Source of the DNA: Blastocladiella emersonii ATCC 22665
Taxonomy: Eukaryota; Blastocladiomycota; Blastocladiomycetes; Blastocladiales; Blastocladiaceae
Assembly (NCBI GenBank): GCA_025594325.1
Contig: JANHCV010000003.1
Span: 1,922,001-1,986,000, forward strand
Length of the DNA stretch: 64,000 nucleotides
Direction of reading: 5' to 3'
In this document: in pieces, positions 12,001-21,163 of the stretch
Numbering within the stretch: the stretch's first letter is position 1
Layout of the letters: every line of letters begins with the position of its first letter
Made by a program: the position numbers and the translations under genes
Notes under the pieces: generated by a model
Database searches by the model: none
What the model saw: only the letters and a program-made list of their open reading frames with translations
Told to the model about the DNA's origin: nothing

Positions 12001-12123
12001 TCCCGTCCATCCATACTTGTCCGCTATAGCCGCAGAGACGCAGCTCGACGGCGACTGTGCAACGACTGCCGGAGCTAGCCACGCCAATATGATAACGCAA
12101 GTGATCAGAGTGAACTGCTGCAT
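9094..12123 (-). CDS. Seven-transmembrane class C-type receptor with glycine-betaine-binding (OpuAC-like) ectodomain and C-terminal PH domain
   Basis: Predicted plasma-membrane receptor of 914 residues. Exons (minus strand): 12123-11915, 11855-11402, 11347-10846, 10786-9786, 9730-9602, 9543-9094; introns 54-59 nt. Residues 1-~23 are a signal peptide (MQQFTLITCVIILAWLAPAV). Residues ~25-390 resemble periplasmic glycine betaine/proline-binding proteins of the OpuAC type: IGYAGRTGWFINRKV, VLALLPPAGT, a Cys-rich loop with CDSKTYPYC and PPQCQG, EFWHTSPEDN, LKLVVVYLGDR and CAWIRGNEARWSKWIP. Residues ~400-690 hold seven hydrophobic helices with class C (GABA-B-like) features: VIKAASPAFLVLSATGAG then CTARVYTLALGICTILASC. 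Residues ~723-840 form a PH-like domain: RQMGSLFRRWRTVNVALLF, FTFPAEK, ending in TSAAEADEWVAAIRSAF. The first donor is GTTCGC rather than GTACG. Likely senses a small zwitterion and signals at the membrane; ligand and G-protein coupling are inference. Confidence 0.85.
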
Positions 12124-12707
12124 GTTGACATTGCCATGACTTGCAAGCGGTGACGAGCTCCGTGATAGACTCAGGGAGCAGGAGCTCAAACGCGCGATGG
12201 AAGAGAAAAATGCCCCCGAAACGCGAACGGAACATCACGTGGGAGACGCGTCGGGCGGCGCGAGACAGCGGGGGAGACGTTTCAGACCCACGTGCGGGTC
12301 AGTGGCGCGACCACCGCGACGCGTGCGGACAGAGGGTACGGAATGGTGCTCATAAGACCGCTATGTACGGTAACTAACCGATCCCGCGCATCTCCGCCGC
12401 AATGAACGGCGCACTCTCAGGATGACGGGCACTGCCCTGCGCAAAATGAACCCGAGGACTTGGAGCGTGGCGCAAATAACCTTCGCGAGCTACCAGTTGC
12501 GTCCTGTGGCGCTCCTCGTCGGTCAATTGTCGTGAGAACGATGTGTACCGCAAAGAGAGATTACGGCCACCAGTTTAGCTTGCGGGACGTGAGTGCGGCT
12601 GAATCCCATGTGTGCCCTCCGACTCAGGGCGAACCAATTGTCTATGAGCTGCCTTCAAGTAGCAAGGATCGCCCGCGCGAGAGCACACTCGACAACTAAG
12701 CACTAAC
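12124..12707. promoter_or_regulatory. Divergent upstream region, receptor / class V enzyme 1
   Basis: 584 bp between divergent starts. It holds a CACGTG (12236-12241) four bases from an ACGCGT (12246-12251), the octamer GCGAGACA at 12260-12267 and a second ACGCGT at 12319-12324. The rest looks non-coding, and no TATA box is evident. Confidence 0.45.
12236..12267. promoter_or_regulatory. Composite CACGTG / ACGCGT / GCGAGACA cluster
   Basis: CACGTG (E-box), ACGCGT and GCGAGACA lie within 32 bp, about 113-144 bp upstream of the receptor start. The same combination recurs near 16.2, 49.0 and 50.6 kb. Regulatory role is inference. Confidence 0.4.
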
Positions 12708-14918
12708 ATGGAAGCTATCGATCGAGTACTTGACAAGCCCGCTCGGTCCTTCTCGGTCCCCGGCCTCACACCCTCGGTCAAGTCGGCCTCCTCGCTCCTT
12801 CCGGCGCCGCTGCGCGTCGAAGCTGTCCGCAAGGCCGTCATCGGCCGCAAGGCGACCTTCACGACACCGCTCGGGTTCAAGCGCCGCATCACGTACTGTG
12901 ACTATTTTGCGTCAGGCAAGCCGCTGGCCTTCATCGAGGACTTCATGCGCAACGAGGTGCTGCCGTACTATGCCAACACGCACACGACGACCACGGTCAC
13001 GGCCGAACGTACCGGTGCCCTTCGCGAGGCCGCGCGCGCCGAGATTCTGCGCGCGGTCAATGGTGTTCCTCAGCCTCGAGAACCTTCGATTGCTCGCGTC
13101 GACGAGGGCGTTTGCGATGTTGCAGCCCCGCCGCTTGCTGGCATCGGGTCCAACTACTTGGCCAACCTCGGTACCTCGTCCATCTCGGCGCACACGGTCC
13201 CCGCCCGCCCCAACACGCACTACACGGTCCTGTTCACGGGCAGTGGCAGCACGGCCGCGATCCAGCACCTCCTTCTCACGCTGCGCCTGCACGACGGCGC
13301 CGTGTGGCCTGGACCGCGCCGTCCGGTCGTCCTGACGTCCATCATGGAGCACCACTCGAACCTACTCCCGTGGCGCGAGTCGCACTGCGACGTGATCACG
13401 CTGCCCGTCGTCAACAACGGCCGCGCGCTCGACCTGGTCGCGCTCGAGTCGGCTTTGTGTAAGGCGACGGCCGCGGGTGCGCCACTCATCGTCGGCAGCT
13501 TCTCGGCCGGGTCGAACGTGACGGGTATCCCGATCGACGTGCGCCCCGTCGCGCGCCTGCTGCACCGGTATGGCGCACTCGCGTGCTTCGACTACGCGGG
13601 CGTCGGCGCGTACGTCGACATCGACATGCAGGGCTCCGACCCTGTTTTCGATCCGCTCGGCTATCTCGACGCCGTGTACCTCAGCCCGCACAAGTTTATG
13701 GGTGGTCCTGGTACGCCCGGCGTGCTCGTGATCCGCACTGCGCTTCTCGCAGCCAACAAGGTCCCGGCTCGGCCTGGCGGCGGCGCCGTGTGCTTCGTGA
13801 GCCAGACGACCCAGAACTACCTTCACCACGATCTTGCTGACCGCGAGGAGGCCGGCACGCCCGCGATTCTCGAGGCGATCCGGTGTGGGCTCGCGTTCCG
13901 CACCAAGGCGTGCATTGGTACCGACACGATTCACGCGCTCGAATCGCGCATCTCACGCGCTAGTCTGGATCGGCTGACGGTGCACCCGCACATCCAGGTG
14001 CTCGGCGACACGACCGGCGACCGGGTCCCCGTCTTTTCGCTTCTCGTTTCGTCGCCGCTGCCAGGCCTTCTTCTACACCACAACTTTGTCTCAGCGGTGC
14101 TCAACGACGTGTTCGGGATCCAGTCGCGCGGCGGGTGCATGTGCGCGGGACCGTACTTCGAGGTCCTCAGCGCTTCGACTCGCAATCGGATCGCACTCAT
14201 GGAGCGGCTGTTCAACCACGACGATGCGGTCCGCGCCGAGGCGCTGCGTGGCTGTCCTTCCAGCTGTTCGTGTGGTGCTAGTAGCTCGACTCCGCTCTTC
14301 ATCGATTCGCTTCGCCACGGATTTCTGCGCTTCTCGTTCAACTACTTCACGGCCCCGCACGAGGTCGAGTACGTGCTGCGCGCCGTCGAGTGGGTCGCGA
14401 CACACGGCTACAAGCTGCTGCCGCTGTACCGCGTCGATCCCGCCAACGCCAAGTGGACGCCGCGGCTGCCCGTCGGCGAGATCGTCGACATGGTGCGCGG
14501 TGCCTCATCGGGCGAGCTCGCGGGTGTCTCCTCGACTCGGGCATCGGTGTCGAGCAGTATCACCGATTTGCTGTCGACGACTTCGGCGCGCAGTCTCGGT
14601 CAACTTGCTTCTTGGCAGCGCGCGGCGTTCGACGACGCGAACCGACTCATCAACAACTCGCGCTTTATTGCTTTGTGCCGAGGGATTCGCGACGAGCTGT
14701 CCAAGGAGCTCGAGCACGACTTTGGGCGCCCCGAGGTCGCCGCTGTCGCGCGCCTGCGCTGGTGGATGCACCCGTCCGAGGCGTGCGAGATTGTCCTCCG
14801 CCAGGGCAACGATCGGGCGGGCGACTTGACTTTGACTCGGAGTGGCAAGTCGAAGCAGGGGCTCGCTGCTCGGTTCCTCGCGAGCGTCAAGCGGTCGGCG
14901 TCGCTGCAGAGCTTGTGA
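12708..14918 (+). CDS. Class V aminotransferase-fold PLP enzyme (cysteine desulfurase/selenocysteine lyase-like), copy 1
   Basis: 736-residue intronless gene. Fold type I PLP enzyme of the class V branch: FTGSGSTAAIQHLLLTLRLH (cofactor phosphate loop), MEHHSNLLPWRE, GSFSAGSNVTGI, FDYAGVGAYVDIDM, and the PLP-lysine motif YLSPHKFMGGPGTPG with K329. A loop SRGGCMCAGPYFEVL carries C477 and C479 at the place where desulfurases and MoCo sulfurases keep their catalytic Cys. The N-terminal block RRITYCDYFASGKPLAFIED and NTHTTTTVTAERT is typical of the desulfurase-like group. The C-terminal ~200 residues (RFSFNYFTAPHEVEYVLRAV, RPEVAAVARLRWWMHP) go beyond a minimal desulfurase. Substrate unknown; cysteine, selenocysteine or another sulfur compound are candidates. 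A paralogue lies at 38.9-41.1 kb on the same strand. Start ATG 12708 follows aacATGg. Confidence 0.85.
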   Translation: MEAIDRVLDKPARSFSVPGLTPSVKSASSLLPAPLRVEAVRKAVIGRKATFTTPLGFKRRITYCDYFASGKPLAFIEDFMRNEVLPYYANTHTTTTVTAERTGALREAARAEILRAVNGVPQPREPSIARVDEGVCDVAAPPLAGIGSNYLANLGTSSISAHTVPARPNTHYTVLFTGSGSTAAIQHLLLTLRLHDGAVWPGPRRPVVLTSIMEHHSNLLPWRESHCDVITLPVVNNGRALDLVALESALCKATAAGAPLIVGSFSAGSNVTGIPIDVRPVARLLHRYGALACFDYAGVGAYVDIDMQGSDPVFDPLGYLDAVYLSPHKFMGGPGTPGVLVIRTALLAANKVPARPGGGAVCFVSQTTQNYLHHDLADREEAGTPAILEAIRCGLAFRTKACIGTDTIHALESRISRASLDRLTVHPHIQVLGDTTGDRVPVFSLLVSSPLPGLLLHHNFVSAVLNDVFGIQSRGGCMCAGPYFEVLSASTRNRIALMERLFNHDDAVRAEALRGCPSSCSCGASSSTPLFIDSLRHGFLRFSFNYFTAPHEVEYVLRAVEWVATHGYKLLPLYRVDPANAKWTPRLPVGEIVDMVRGASSGELAGVSSTRASVSSSITDLLSTTSARSLGQLASWQRAAFDDANRLINNSRFIALCRGIRDELSKELEHDFGRPEVAAVARLRWWMHPSEACEIVLRQGNDRAGDLTLTRSGKSKQGLAARFLASVKRSASLQSL

Positions 14919-15345
14919 CCAGCCGGAGAACATGATTGATCAGTATGCATCTAGATTTTTTTCGTGATAAAGCAGCGTACTGAAAGTTTCTTACGTTGTG
15001 GAGTTGTGAATGATTTGAACGCGACGCGGCTGGTTGAGGCGCAACGCGTCGCGTTTCACCTTCACATGCAATCCGAGGGCGCGTCGCGACTTCCGAACCA
15101 AGGCGCATCTAGGGTGGACCTCAGATCCGCCTCGCCGGAACGAGCAGCATCTCGCCCCTCTTCCGATTGGAACCTTTCGCGCACTCCTCGACTTCGAACT
15201 GTACTTGCGCTGCCACAATGGTGATAGCGATGGCAACCCGGCAGAGCAGTCCCCCAATGGCATTGTGCGGTGCGAACTGGTGACGGGCTGTGGCGCCGCG
15301 TGGGTTGCTCTCGTCCTGTCGGCTCGACTGTTCGGTCAAATTAAG
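14919..15345. other. Intergenic between convergent genes
   Basis: 427 bp between the class V enzyme stop and the stop of the minus-strand orphan gene. A T-rich run at 14955-14962 could be part of a 3' end; an ACGCGT is at 15044-15049. No coding signal seen. Confidence 0.35.
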
Positions 15346-15906
15346 CTATGCGGTGAACGTGGCCGCAGGTGGGCGGGATCGACGATGGGAACAAGCAGTT
15401 AAAATCTCGCTGAGGTCCGAGGGGCCGTCCATCCTCGTATCCACCGCGAATTCAAACGCCGGGACATTCTTGACCACCGCCTTACCCGTGGGCGCCCGGA
15501 GCGCTTCGACCGAGGCGGCGAAGTCTCGGAGCTTGGGCAGGATCAGGGCGTGACGGCGAAACAGCCTGGCCGCCATGGTCCGCGTGCGCGTCAAACGTGC
15601 GCAGCGCTCGTCGGCGTCGCTCACATTTTTCTGGCGGCGGATGAAGGCCTCGTGGGAGTCCATCTGGATGTACCACGCTCGGATGACGAGAGGAAGCCGC
15701 TTGAGTTGAGGAAGCGCAATCTCGGTCAGATACGAGATCTTGAACGCCAGCGGACCGCGGAACTTGTACGGTGGCCGCAGCTGACGCGTTTCGGTCGTCG
15801 TTCCAGTTGAGGGCACGGCCGTCACGTTGCACGGCGCGCCGACCATGGCCGTGGGGCTGTGTGCATGCGATGAAACGAATGATTGCAGTAACAGTGTGTC
15901 CGCCAT
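15346..15906 (-). CDS. Hypothetical 186-aa protein (orphan family with a decayed copy at 50.3-50.6 kb)
   Basis: Not recognised. Single exon, ATG at 15906 in a good context (aaacATGgcg). Sequence upstream in frame starts only with GTG, so the ATG is preferred. The core YKFRGPLAFKISYLTEIALP, LKRLPLVIRAWYIQMDSHEAF and NVSDADERCARLTRTRTMAA looks like a compact helical protein without signal peptide or membrane segment. The strongest support for a real gene is the homologous, frame-broken copy on the opposite strand at about 50,341-50,600, which matches the core at nucleotide and codon level. The last ~20 residues are Ser/Arg/Ala-rich and less convincing. Confidence 0.6.
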   Translation of the reverse strand: MADTLLLQSFVSSHAHSPTAMVGAPCNVTAVPSTGTTTETRQLRPPYKFRGPLAFKISYLTEIALPQLKRLPLVIRAWYIQMDSHEAFIRRQKNVSDADERCARLTRTRTMAARLFRRHALILPKLRDFAASVEALRAPTGKAVVKNVPAFEFAVDTRMDGPSDLSEILTACSHRRSRPPAATFTA

Positions 15907-16184
15907 GTTTGCTGTTTGAGTAAATGCACCGCGGGAGCCGAATGCCGAGAGCGCGGAGCTGTCGCTCAATGTTGAGAACACTCGATGTATGCACTGCCAG
16001 CCGTGCAGGGCTTGCGGGAGTCACGAAGCATCACATGAGTTCGGTGCCGCCGGCGCGCCAATGTGGACGCTCAGAAACACAAGTGATGTTAAAAGACACG
16101 GGCATTGACGATAAGCTCAAGTGGATGCAGTTAGTAGCGTTCCTGGGGTCCTCGAACGGGCCCGATCCGCAAGGGTCAGGGACG

Positions 16185-16201
16185 CGTCGATCAATCACGT
16201 G
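16185..16201 (-). repeat. 17-bp word CACGTGATTGATCGACG (copy A, inverted)
   Basis: Read on the minus strand, this 17-mer is identical to 49031-49047 on the plus strand. It includes a CACGTG and overlaps an ACGCGT on one side. A long shared word in non-coding DNA points to a common regulatory element or remnants of a dispersed repeat. Confidence 0.6.
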
Positions 16202-16209
16202 GGACGCGT

Positions 16210-16225
16210 GAGACAAAAGTGTCTC
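16210..16225. promoter_or_regulatory. Inverted repeat GAGACA-AAAG-TGTCTC
   Basis: Perfect 6-bp arms with a 4-bp spacer, directly beside the ACGCGT/CACGTG cluster. The right arm overlaps the recurrent octamer TGTCTCGC (16220-16227). Possible dimer-binding site; role inferred. Confidence 0.4.
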
Positions 16226-16398
16226 GCGGCCTTGCTCACCAGCCCCCTGCTGCTCACCACCGCCGAGGAATAGATCGTCCGCAACCTGAAGTTTAGATCA
16301 GCGAGTTGTTGGCAGCTCAGTGCTATACCCTTCGGGACTGCTGTATAAGGACTGTCGCCGAGCATCGCGACTCGTCACTCTTCAAGGTTGCCTTTGAC

Positions 16399-18320
16399 CT
16401 ACAGATCCCATTCATCGAGCCCAAACAAATCGTCCTCGAGCGCGCCATCATCAAGCACTCCAGGCTCCCACTTCTCCGCGGCATCCCCCGCCGCCGCCGC
16501 CGCTGCTGCCGCGGACCCCGCCCCCGCCGCTCCCACCGCCCCATTCGCCGCATCACACTCCGCCTCGAGCTCCGCAAGATCAACCTCGATCCCACACCCG
16601 AGGACGCGGTCGACCTCCGCATTCACGAGCGCGGGCGTGAGCTCGGGCCACGTCCCGCGGACGCGTTCCGTAACCATCGCACGCGCCGCGACGCGCGCGT
16701 GCCAGACGGTCTGCGCCGCCGTGATCCGCGTATTCCGCTCCTCGAGAGCGAGGGCGCGCGCGCGCAGGGCGTGGGCGGCGCGGGTCGCGGAGACGTGCGC
16801 GGCGTGGGCGCGCGCGAGGTACGCGACGTACGCGCGCGCGGTGCGGTCGGCGGCGGCGGGCGCGGTGGTGGGTGGAAGCGGTGGGGGCGGCGGGACGTGC
16901 AGGACCGACGGCGGCTGCGCGTAGTGGTGGCTGGTGAAGGTCGAAGCGGTGGCCGGGGTGGTGATGGAGGGCGCGGCGACGGTGCTCGCGCGCTGCGTTC
17001 GCCGCCGTTTCGTCGGTGGCGGGACGGCGAGGGGCGGGCGGGCGCGGGATGGTGGGGCGGGGCTACGTTCGAGCGGGTCGGGTCAGCGTTAAGGAGACAC
17101 GCAATTCGTCTTGTATGATCGTACGTCTGAGTCTGGCCGTGTGCGTGCGACCACGCCGGCGCGGGGTTGCTGTACTGCGGCGCGGGGTGCCCGTATTGCG
17201 GCGCAGGCATACTGACCGGGATCCCGCGCCCAGCGTGCGTGGGCGACGTGACGGGCCGGCCGCGGAGCTCGCTCGCGACCGCCGCGCGGACCGATGGCGC
17301 GGACGTCGGGACCGGCGCTGGCGTCACGGTCGGTGGCGGTGCCTTAGCCGCAGCTGCTGCCGCCGCCGCAGCAGCCGCCATCGCGGCCTGCGCGGCAGCG
17401 ACGTGCGACGCGACGGCCTCCTGCTGCGCCGAGGTCGGCACGCCCGAGTGGAGCGGCAGCTGGAGCTGCTGCGGCGTGACGAGCGCGGGCGTGCCCTGCC
17501 GCTGCGTCGAGGCGCCCGAGACGGGACCGCTGGCGGTGGCGGACGGTGCGGGTGTCGCGTGGCTGCTGGGCGCGGCGGCGTCGTCCGAGTCGTCGTCGCG
17601 GTGGTCGGGTTCGGACGAAGCAGGGGCCGCCGCAGCTCGAGCTGCTGCCGCGTTGGGGTTCGAGGACGAGGTCGAGGACGCTGAACCACCCGCTCCCGCT
17701 GGTCCGGTCGGCTGCGAAGCCGCCGCAGACGCCGCCTGTGCAGAGGCCCGGGACCCCTTAGCCTGCGGCAGCACAAAGTTCTCGCGGTTCGCCCAGATCG
17801 CGTCGAGGTCCTTGAACCGCCGACACTTGGCCTCGAGGTACTCTTCGAGCTTCGCCTGCCCGTGCTCGGCGGCGATCGCGGCGCCGTGCTCGGCGCGCCA
17901 CGCCCGGACCGACTTGTAGGTGCTGAAGATCTGGCGCAGCTTGTCGCGGACGTCGCCCGTGCTGCGGTGCGCGATACCGACGGCCGCGAGTCGCGCAACG
18001 ACCTCGGCGCACAGAGACTCCTTGGACTCGCCCGTCACGCCGTCCCACCGCGCAAAGTTGCCCGGGGCGATGACCCAGCTCAGCACCAGGTCGCCCGAGC
18101 ACGGCCGGTCGGGCGCCGTCGCGTCCGAGTCCCACGCGATGCGTTTGCGGCGGATGGGGGCCGCCGAGGACACGGGCGCGGCGGCGGCGGCGGCGGCGGC
18201 GAGCTGCAGCGGGTCCGATGCAGCAGAGTGGTGGTGGTGATGGTGGTGGTGCGACGGCGGCGGTTGCTGCGGGTAGTGCAGCGGCGGATGGTGGTGATGG
18301 TGTTGCGGCGGCGGATGCAT
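16399..18320 (-). CDS. Myb/SANT-like DNA-binding domain protein
   Basis: 619 residues. Exons 18320-17125 and 17062-16399, intron 62 nt (GTACGATC..CGTAG, with CTGAC). Residues 1-~60 are His/Pro/Ala-rich and end in a basic IRRKR patch. Residues ~60-180 form the ordered part: LVLSWVIAPGNFARWDGV, SKESLCAEVVARLAAVGIAH, STGDVRDKLRQIFSTYKSVR, then a helical stretch with KLEEYLEAKCRRFKDLDAIW. The leading Trp, the W..PGN..RW pattern and the S..DVR.K motif resemble the Myb/SANT-like domains common in basal fungi and oomycetes. The rest is Ala/Ser/Pro-rich with a polyalanine run; after the intron comes PPTKRRRTQR, a plausible nuclear localisation signal. The acidic tail (DDGALEDDLFGLDEWDL) could act as an activation domain. 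Likely a transcription factor; targets unknown. Confidence 0.75.
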
Positions 18321-18578
18321 CGAGTCTCAGAGGGTTGGGTGTCGTTACATGCAAGAGTTTGTTGATGATGGGGAGGAGCGAGCCAGGAGGCGCAGCCAAG
18401 GTCCTGGCCAAGGTCCGACCGGTTCGCTCCGACCTCGCCGACCTCCGACCAACTCCCCCCTCTCGCCTCGCAACGCACGATGGTACAGAATGGAGGATAT
18501 ATCAACGAGTGCAAAAAGAACGATGGATGAGACGGCTGAGAAATAAATGAAGGATACCCGGCTTCCAGCAGCACCGAG

Positions 18579-20905
18579 CTAGTACCGGAACTTGTCGAAC
18601 GCGGCGTGGGCCTCCTCGTAGTGGTTTTGCTGGTTATCGACGTCGATGGCAAAGCAGAGGTACGTGGCGTCGACGACGTGCCCGAGCACCTCGCCCCAGA
18701 ACCGCATCACGGCCCACCCGATCCACATGCCAACGACGATGACCGCGCGGGTACTGCTCGGGTCGCCGCCAACGACACCCGTCCCGTCACGGATCTCGCC
18801 GTCGCCGCGCATCGCGGTCACGATCCCGAGCCCGACGATCCCGGATAGGATCGCGTTGCCGAGCAGCAGGACCGCCTGGGTGAACGCGTCGCGCAGCATG
18901 GCCGACGACACGGCGCGCGACAGGAGCCGCGAGCTGGCGCGCGCGCTGGCCACGTACCCGCGGCCCGTGATGGCCGCGTACACGAGCGTGTAGTGGTTGA
19001 CCGTCTCGACGATGCGCGCCGCGATCCCCAACGCGGGGGTGAGGAGCCGCTCGATCCACGACCACGCGACGGCGGCGGGGGCGCCGAGCGGGCCGAGCGC
19101 GGCCGTAGCCGCCGCCGCGAACCGCGCGCCGTGGTCGTCGCCCATGATCCGCGGCCGGATCTGGCGCCGGTACACGCGGTGGGCGAACTGCGCCGCGCGG
19201 ATCACCGTGACGACGAGTCCGCCGGCGCACGCGGTGCCGATGAGGACCGTGGCGGCGCGGTGCAGGGCGCGGCGCGCGCGCTCGGTGCCCGACAGCCGCG
19301 ACGCGTGGCGCGAAAAGTACCAGTGGTGGACGATGCACGCGATGGCCATGCGGTGGACCGCCGCGATCACCTGCGTCGTCCACACCAGCATCACCGTGTA
19401 GAAGAGCAGCGTCGGGGTCCAGTGCAACCCGAGGACCCACGACTCAAGGACGACCGCGGGGTCGGCGATGGAGGGCGACCCGGCGAGCGCGAGGAGGCCT
19501 GCGGTCAGGGCAATGAACCGCGCGACCGTCGCGATCCACAGGACCACGAACACGAGCGACGCGAGGAGCAGGCCGAGCGAGAGCCCGAAGATGGTCGGGT
19601 TGTTGCGCAGGACGTGCGTCGCGAGCTGCAGCACGCGGATCGTGAGCTCGATGTGGTCGCTCTGCAGGTACGTGACGAGCGCGAACACGGTGCCCGTGAC
19701 GACCGTCGTGACGAGGACTAGCACGAGGAACGTGGCCTGCGCGAGCGACGCCTGTGTCGTGGGCGCGGGCTGGAACAGGAGCGCGAGCGCCCAGCCCGTC
19801 AGGCCGATGCACGCGCCCGGGATAAAGAGGACCGTGGCCCACACGATGATGCGGACAAAGGCGCCCATCATCAGGACCCACACGGCGCCGAGTAAGCATG
19901 AGAGAAGGAACACGGAGACGAGGACGGGGATCGCGTCCGAGATGGCGAGCAGGATGGTCGGCCGTGGCACGGCGATGGCCGGTGATGATGGCTACACTCG
20001 CGCGGGAGAGTTAGATGGGCCTTGAGGCGCTGCTGGTAGCGAGTGGAGCGCACCGACGAGGTCAACCAGAGTCCCAAAGAGAGGAACACGAGGGCAACGA
20101 AGCACGACCCGAACAGCACGGCCCAGAACGCGTCGTTGGGCGGGAGCATCGCGAGGTACTGCCGCCATGGCGCAAACGAGGCCTCGTCCTCGGCCACCGG
20201 GCCGACCGCTACCGCTGCGGCGGGCGCCGCTGTTCGATGATGGGGATGGCTTCGTTTTGGCGGTGGCGCCGCGCGCTCCGGGTCACGGCCACCACGGGCC
20301 CACCGCCCGCCGCCCGCGTCGGCCACGGTCGCGTCGGGGTCGTCGTGCTCCTCGGCGAGCAGCGCGTGGTACACGTCGTCCTGGTCGTCGCGCTGCTCGG
20401 CCTGGAAGATGGCGTTGGACTCGGTCATGCGGACGGGGGTCGGGAGCTATTTGGCGGCAAGCAGGTCGGTCAGGGCACGGGTCTGGGTGTGAGAAAGAGC
20501 GAGCGGTTACGAACCCACTTTTCCATGCGGTCATGCAGGTTCTCGGTGCTCTCCTCGAGGTACGCGTCGTCGTCATCGTCGTGGTGTGGGTCGATTAATG
20601 GCTGCTCCGGCGCACGGTAGGCATGGTGGTGGTGCACGGGCGGCGGAGGCGCGGCTAGTGCGGGGCCATCGAACGGGTCGAGGTACGCCTCGTCGTCGTG
20701 GCCGGCGCCCGCCGCGTAGTCCACGTCTACGTCGAGTCGCGAGCGGGTGGTTGGTCCAGGGTCCGGCACTCGCAACAGGTCAGGCCATACCGAACGGGTC
20801 GAGGGCGGGCAGCGATGGGCCGGGCAGCGTAGGCCTTGCGGACGCGGAAGATGCATGGTGGGAGTAGCGTGCGTCCACTGCGGGGAGTGGCGGGTTGAAT
20901 GACAT
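18579..20905 (-). CDS. Choline-transporter-like (CTL/Pns1, SLC44-type) multipass membrane protein
   Basis: 710 residues. Exons 20905-20791, 20726-20515, 20446-20054, 19991-18579; introns 64, 68 and 62 nt. The second donor is GTTCGT, the others GTATGG and GTGCGC. The N-terminal ~190 residues are cytosolic, His/Asp-rich and acidic (LIDPHHDDDDDAYLEEST). About ten hydrophobic helices follow, starting with LFGSCFVALVFLSLGLWLTS and spanning the rest. Family features are the long membrane region with SHxxxxI-like loops, IACIVHHWYFSRH before a loop, and the C-terminal segment IVVGMWIGWAVMRFWGEVLG followed by DATYLCFAIDVDNQ, which matches the conserved CTL tail where tyrosine and cytosolic residues end the protein. 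Members reside at the plasma membrane or in organelles; choline transport itself is not shown for fungal Pns1. The start ATG 20905 is the first that joins all exons in frame. Confidence 0.8.
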
Positions 20906-21163
20906 TGCAGGATGGCGAGAAGTAGAGAGTCCAGTCTTGGCGGGCGGGAGTGTGAAGCGGCCCGCCGAGAGGGACCTGCCCAAATCGACCCGGGATGCCA
21001 TGACGGCGATGACGCGATGGGAGCGGCGCGGCGCGCCCACGCGCGGTCACTCTGCCCTTGCTGCTGCTGCTTGCTGCGCCCGACACGCGTCTCGCGTCGG
21101 GTGTGAGACACTTTTTTAGGGTGAAAAATCGATATCATCAATCACATTCCACGGACACAAAAA

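Larger units (their letters stand above)
15907..16398. promoter_or_regulatory. Upstream region of the orphan gene with clustered palindromic motifs
   Basis: 492 bp between the orphan gene start and the stop of the Myb-like gene; both are on the minus strand. It contains ACGCGT (16182-16187), CACGTG (16196-16201), ACGCGT (16204-16209) and the inverted repeat at 16210-16225. No further gene seen. Confidence 0.45.
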
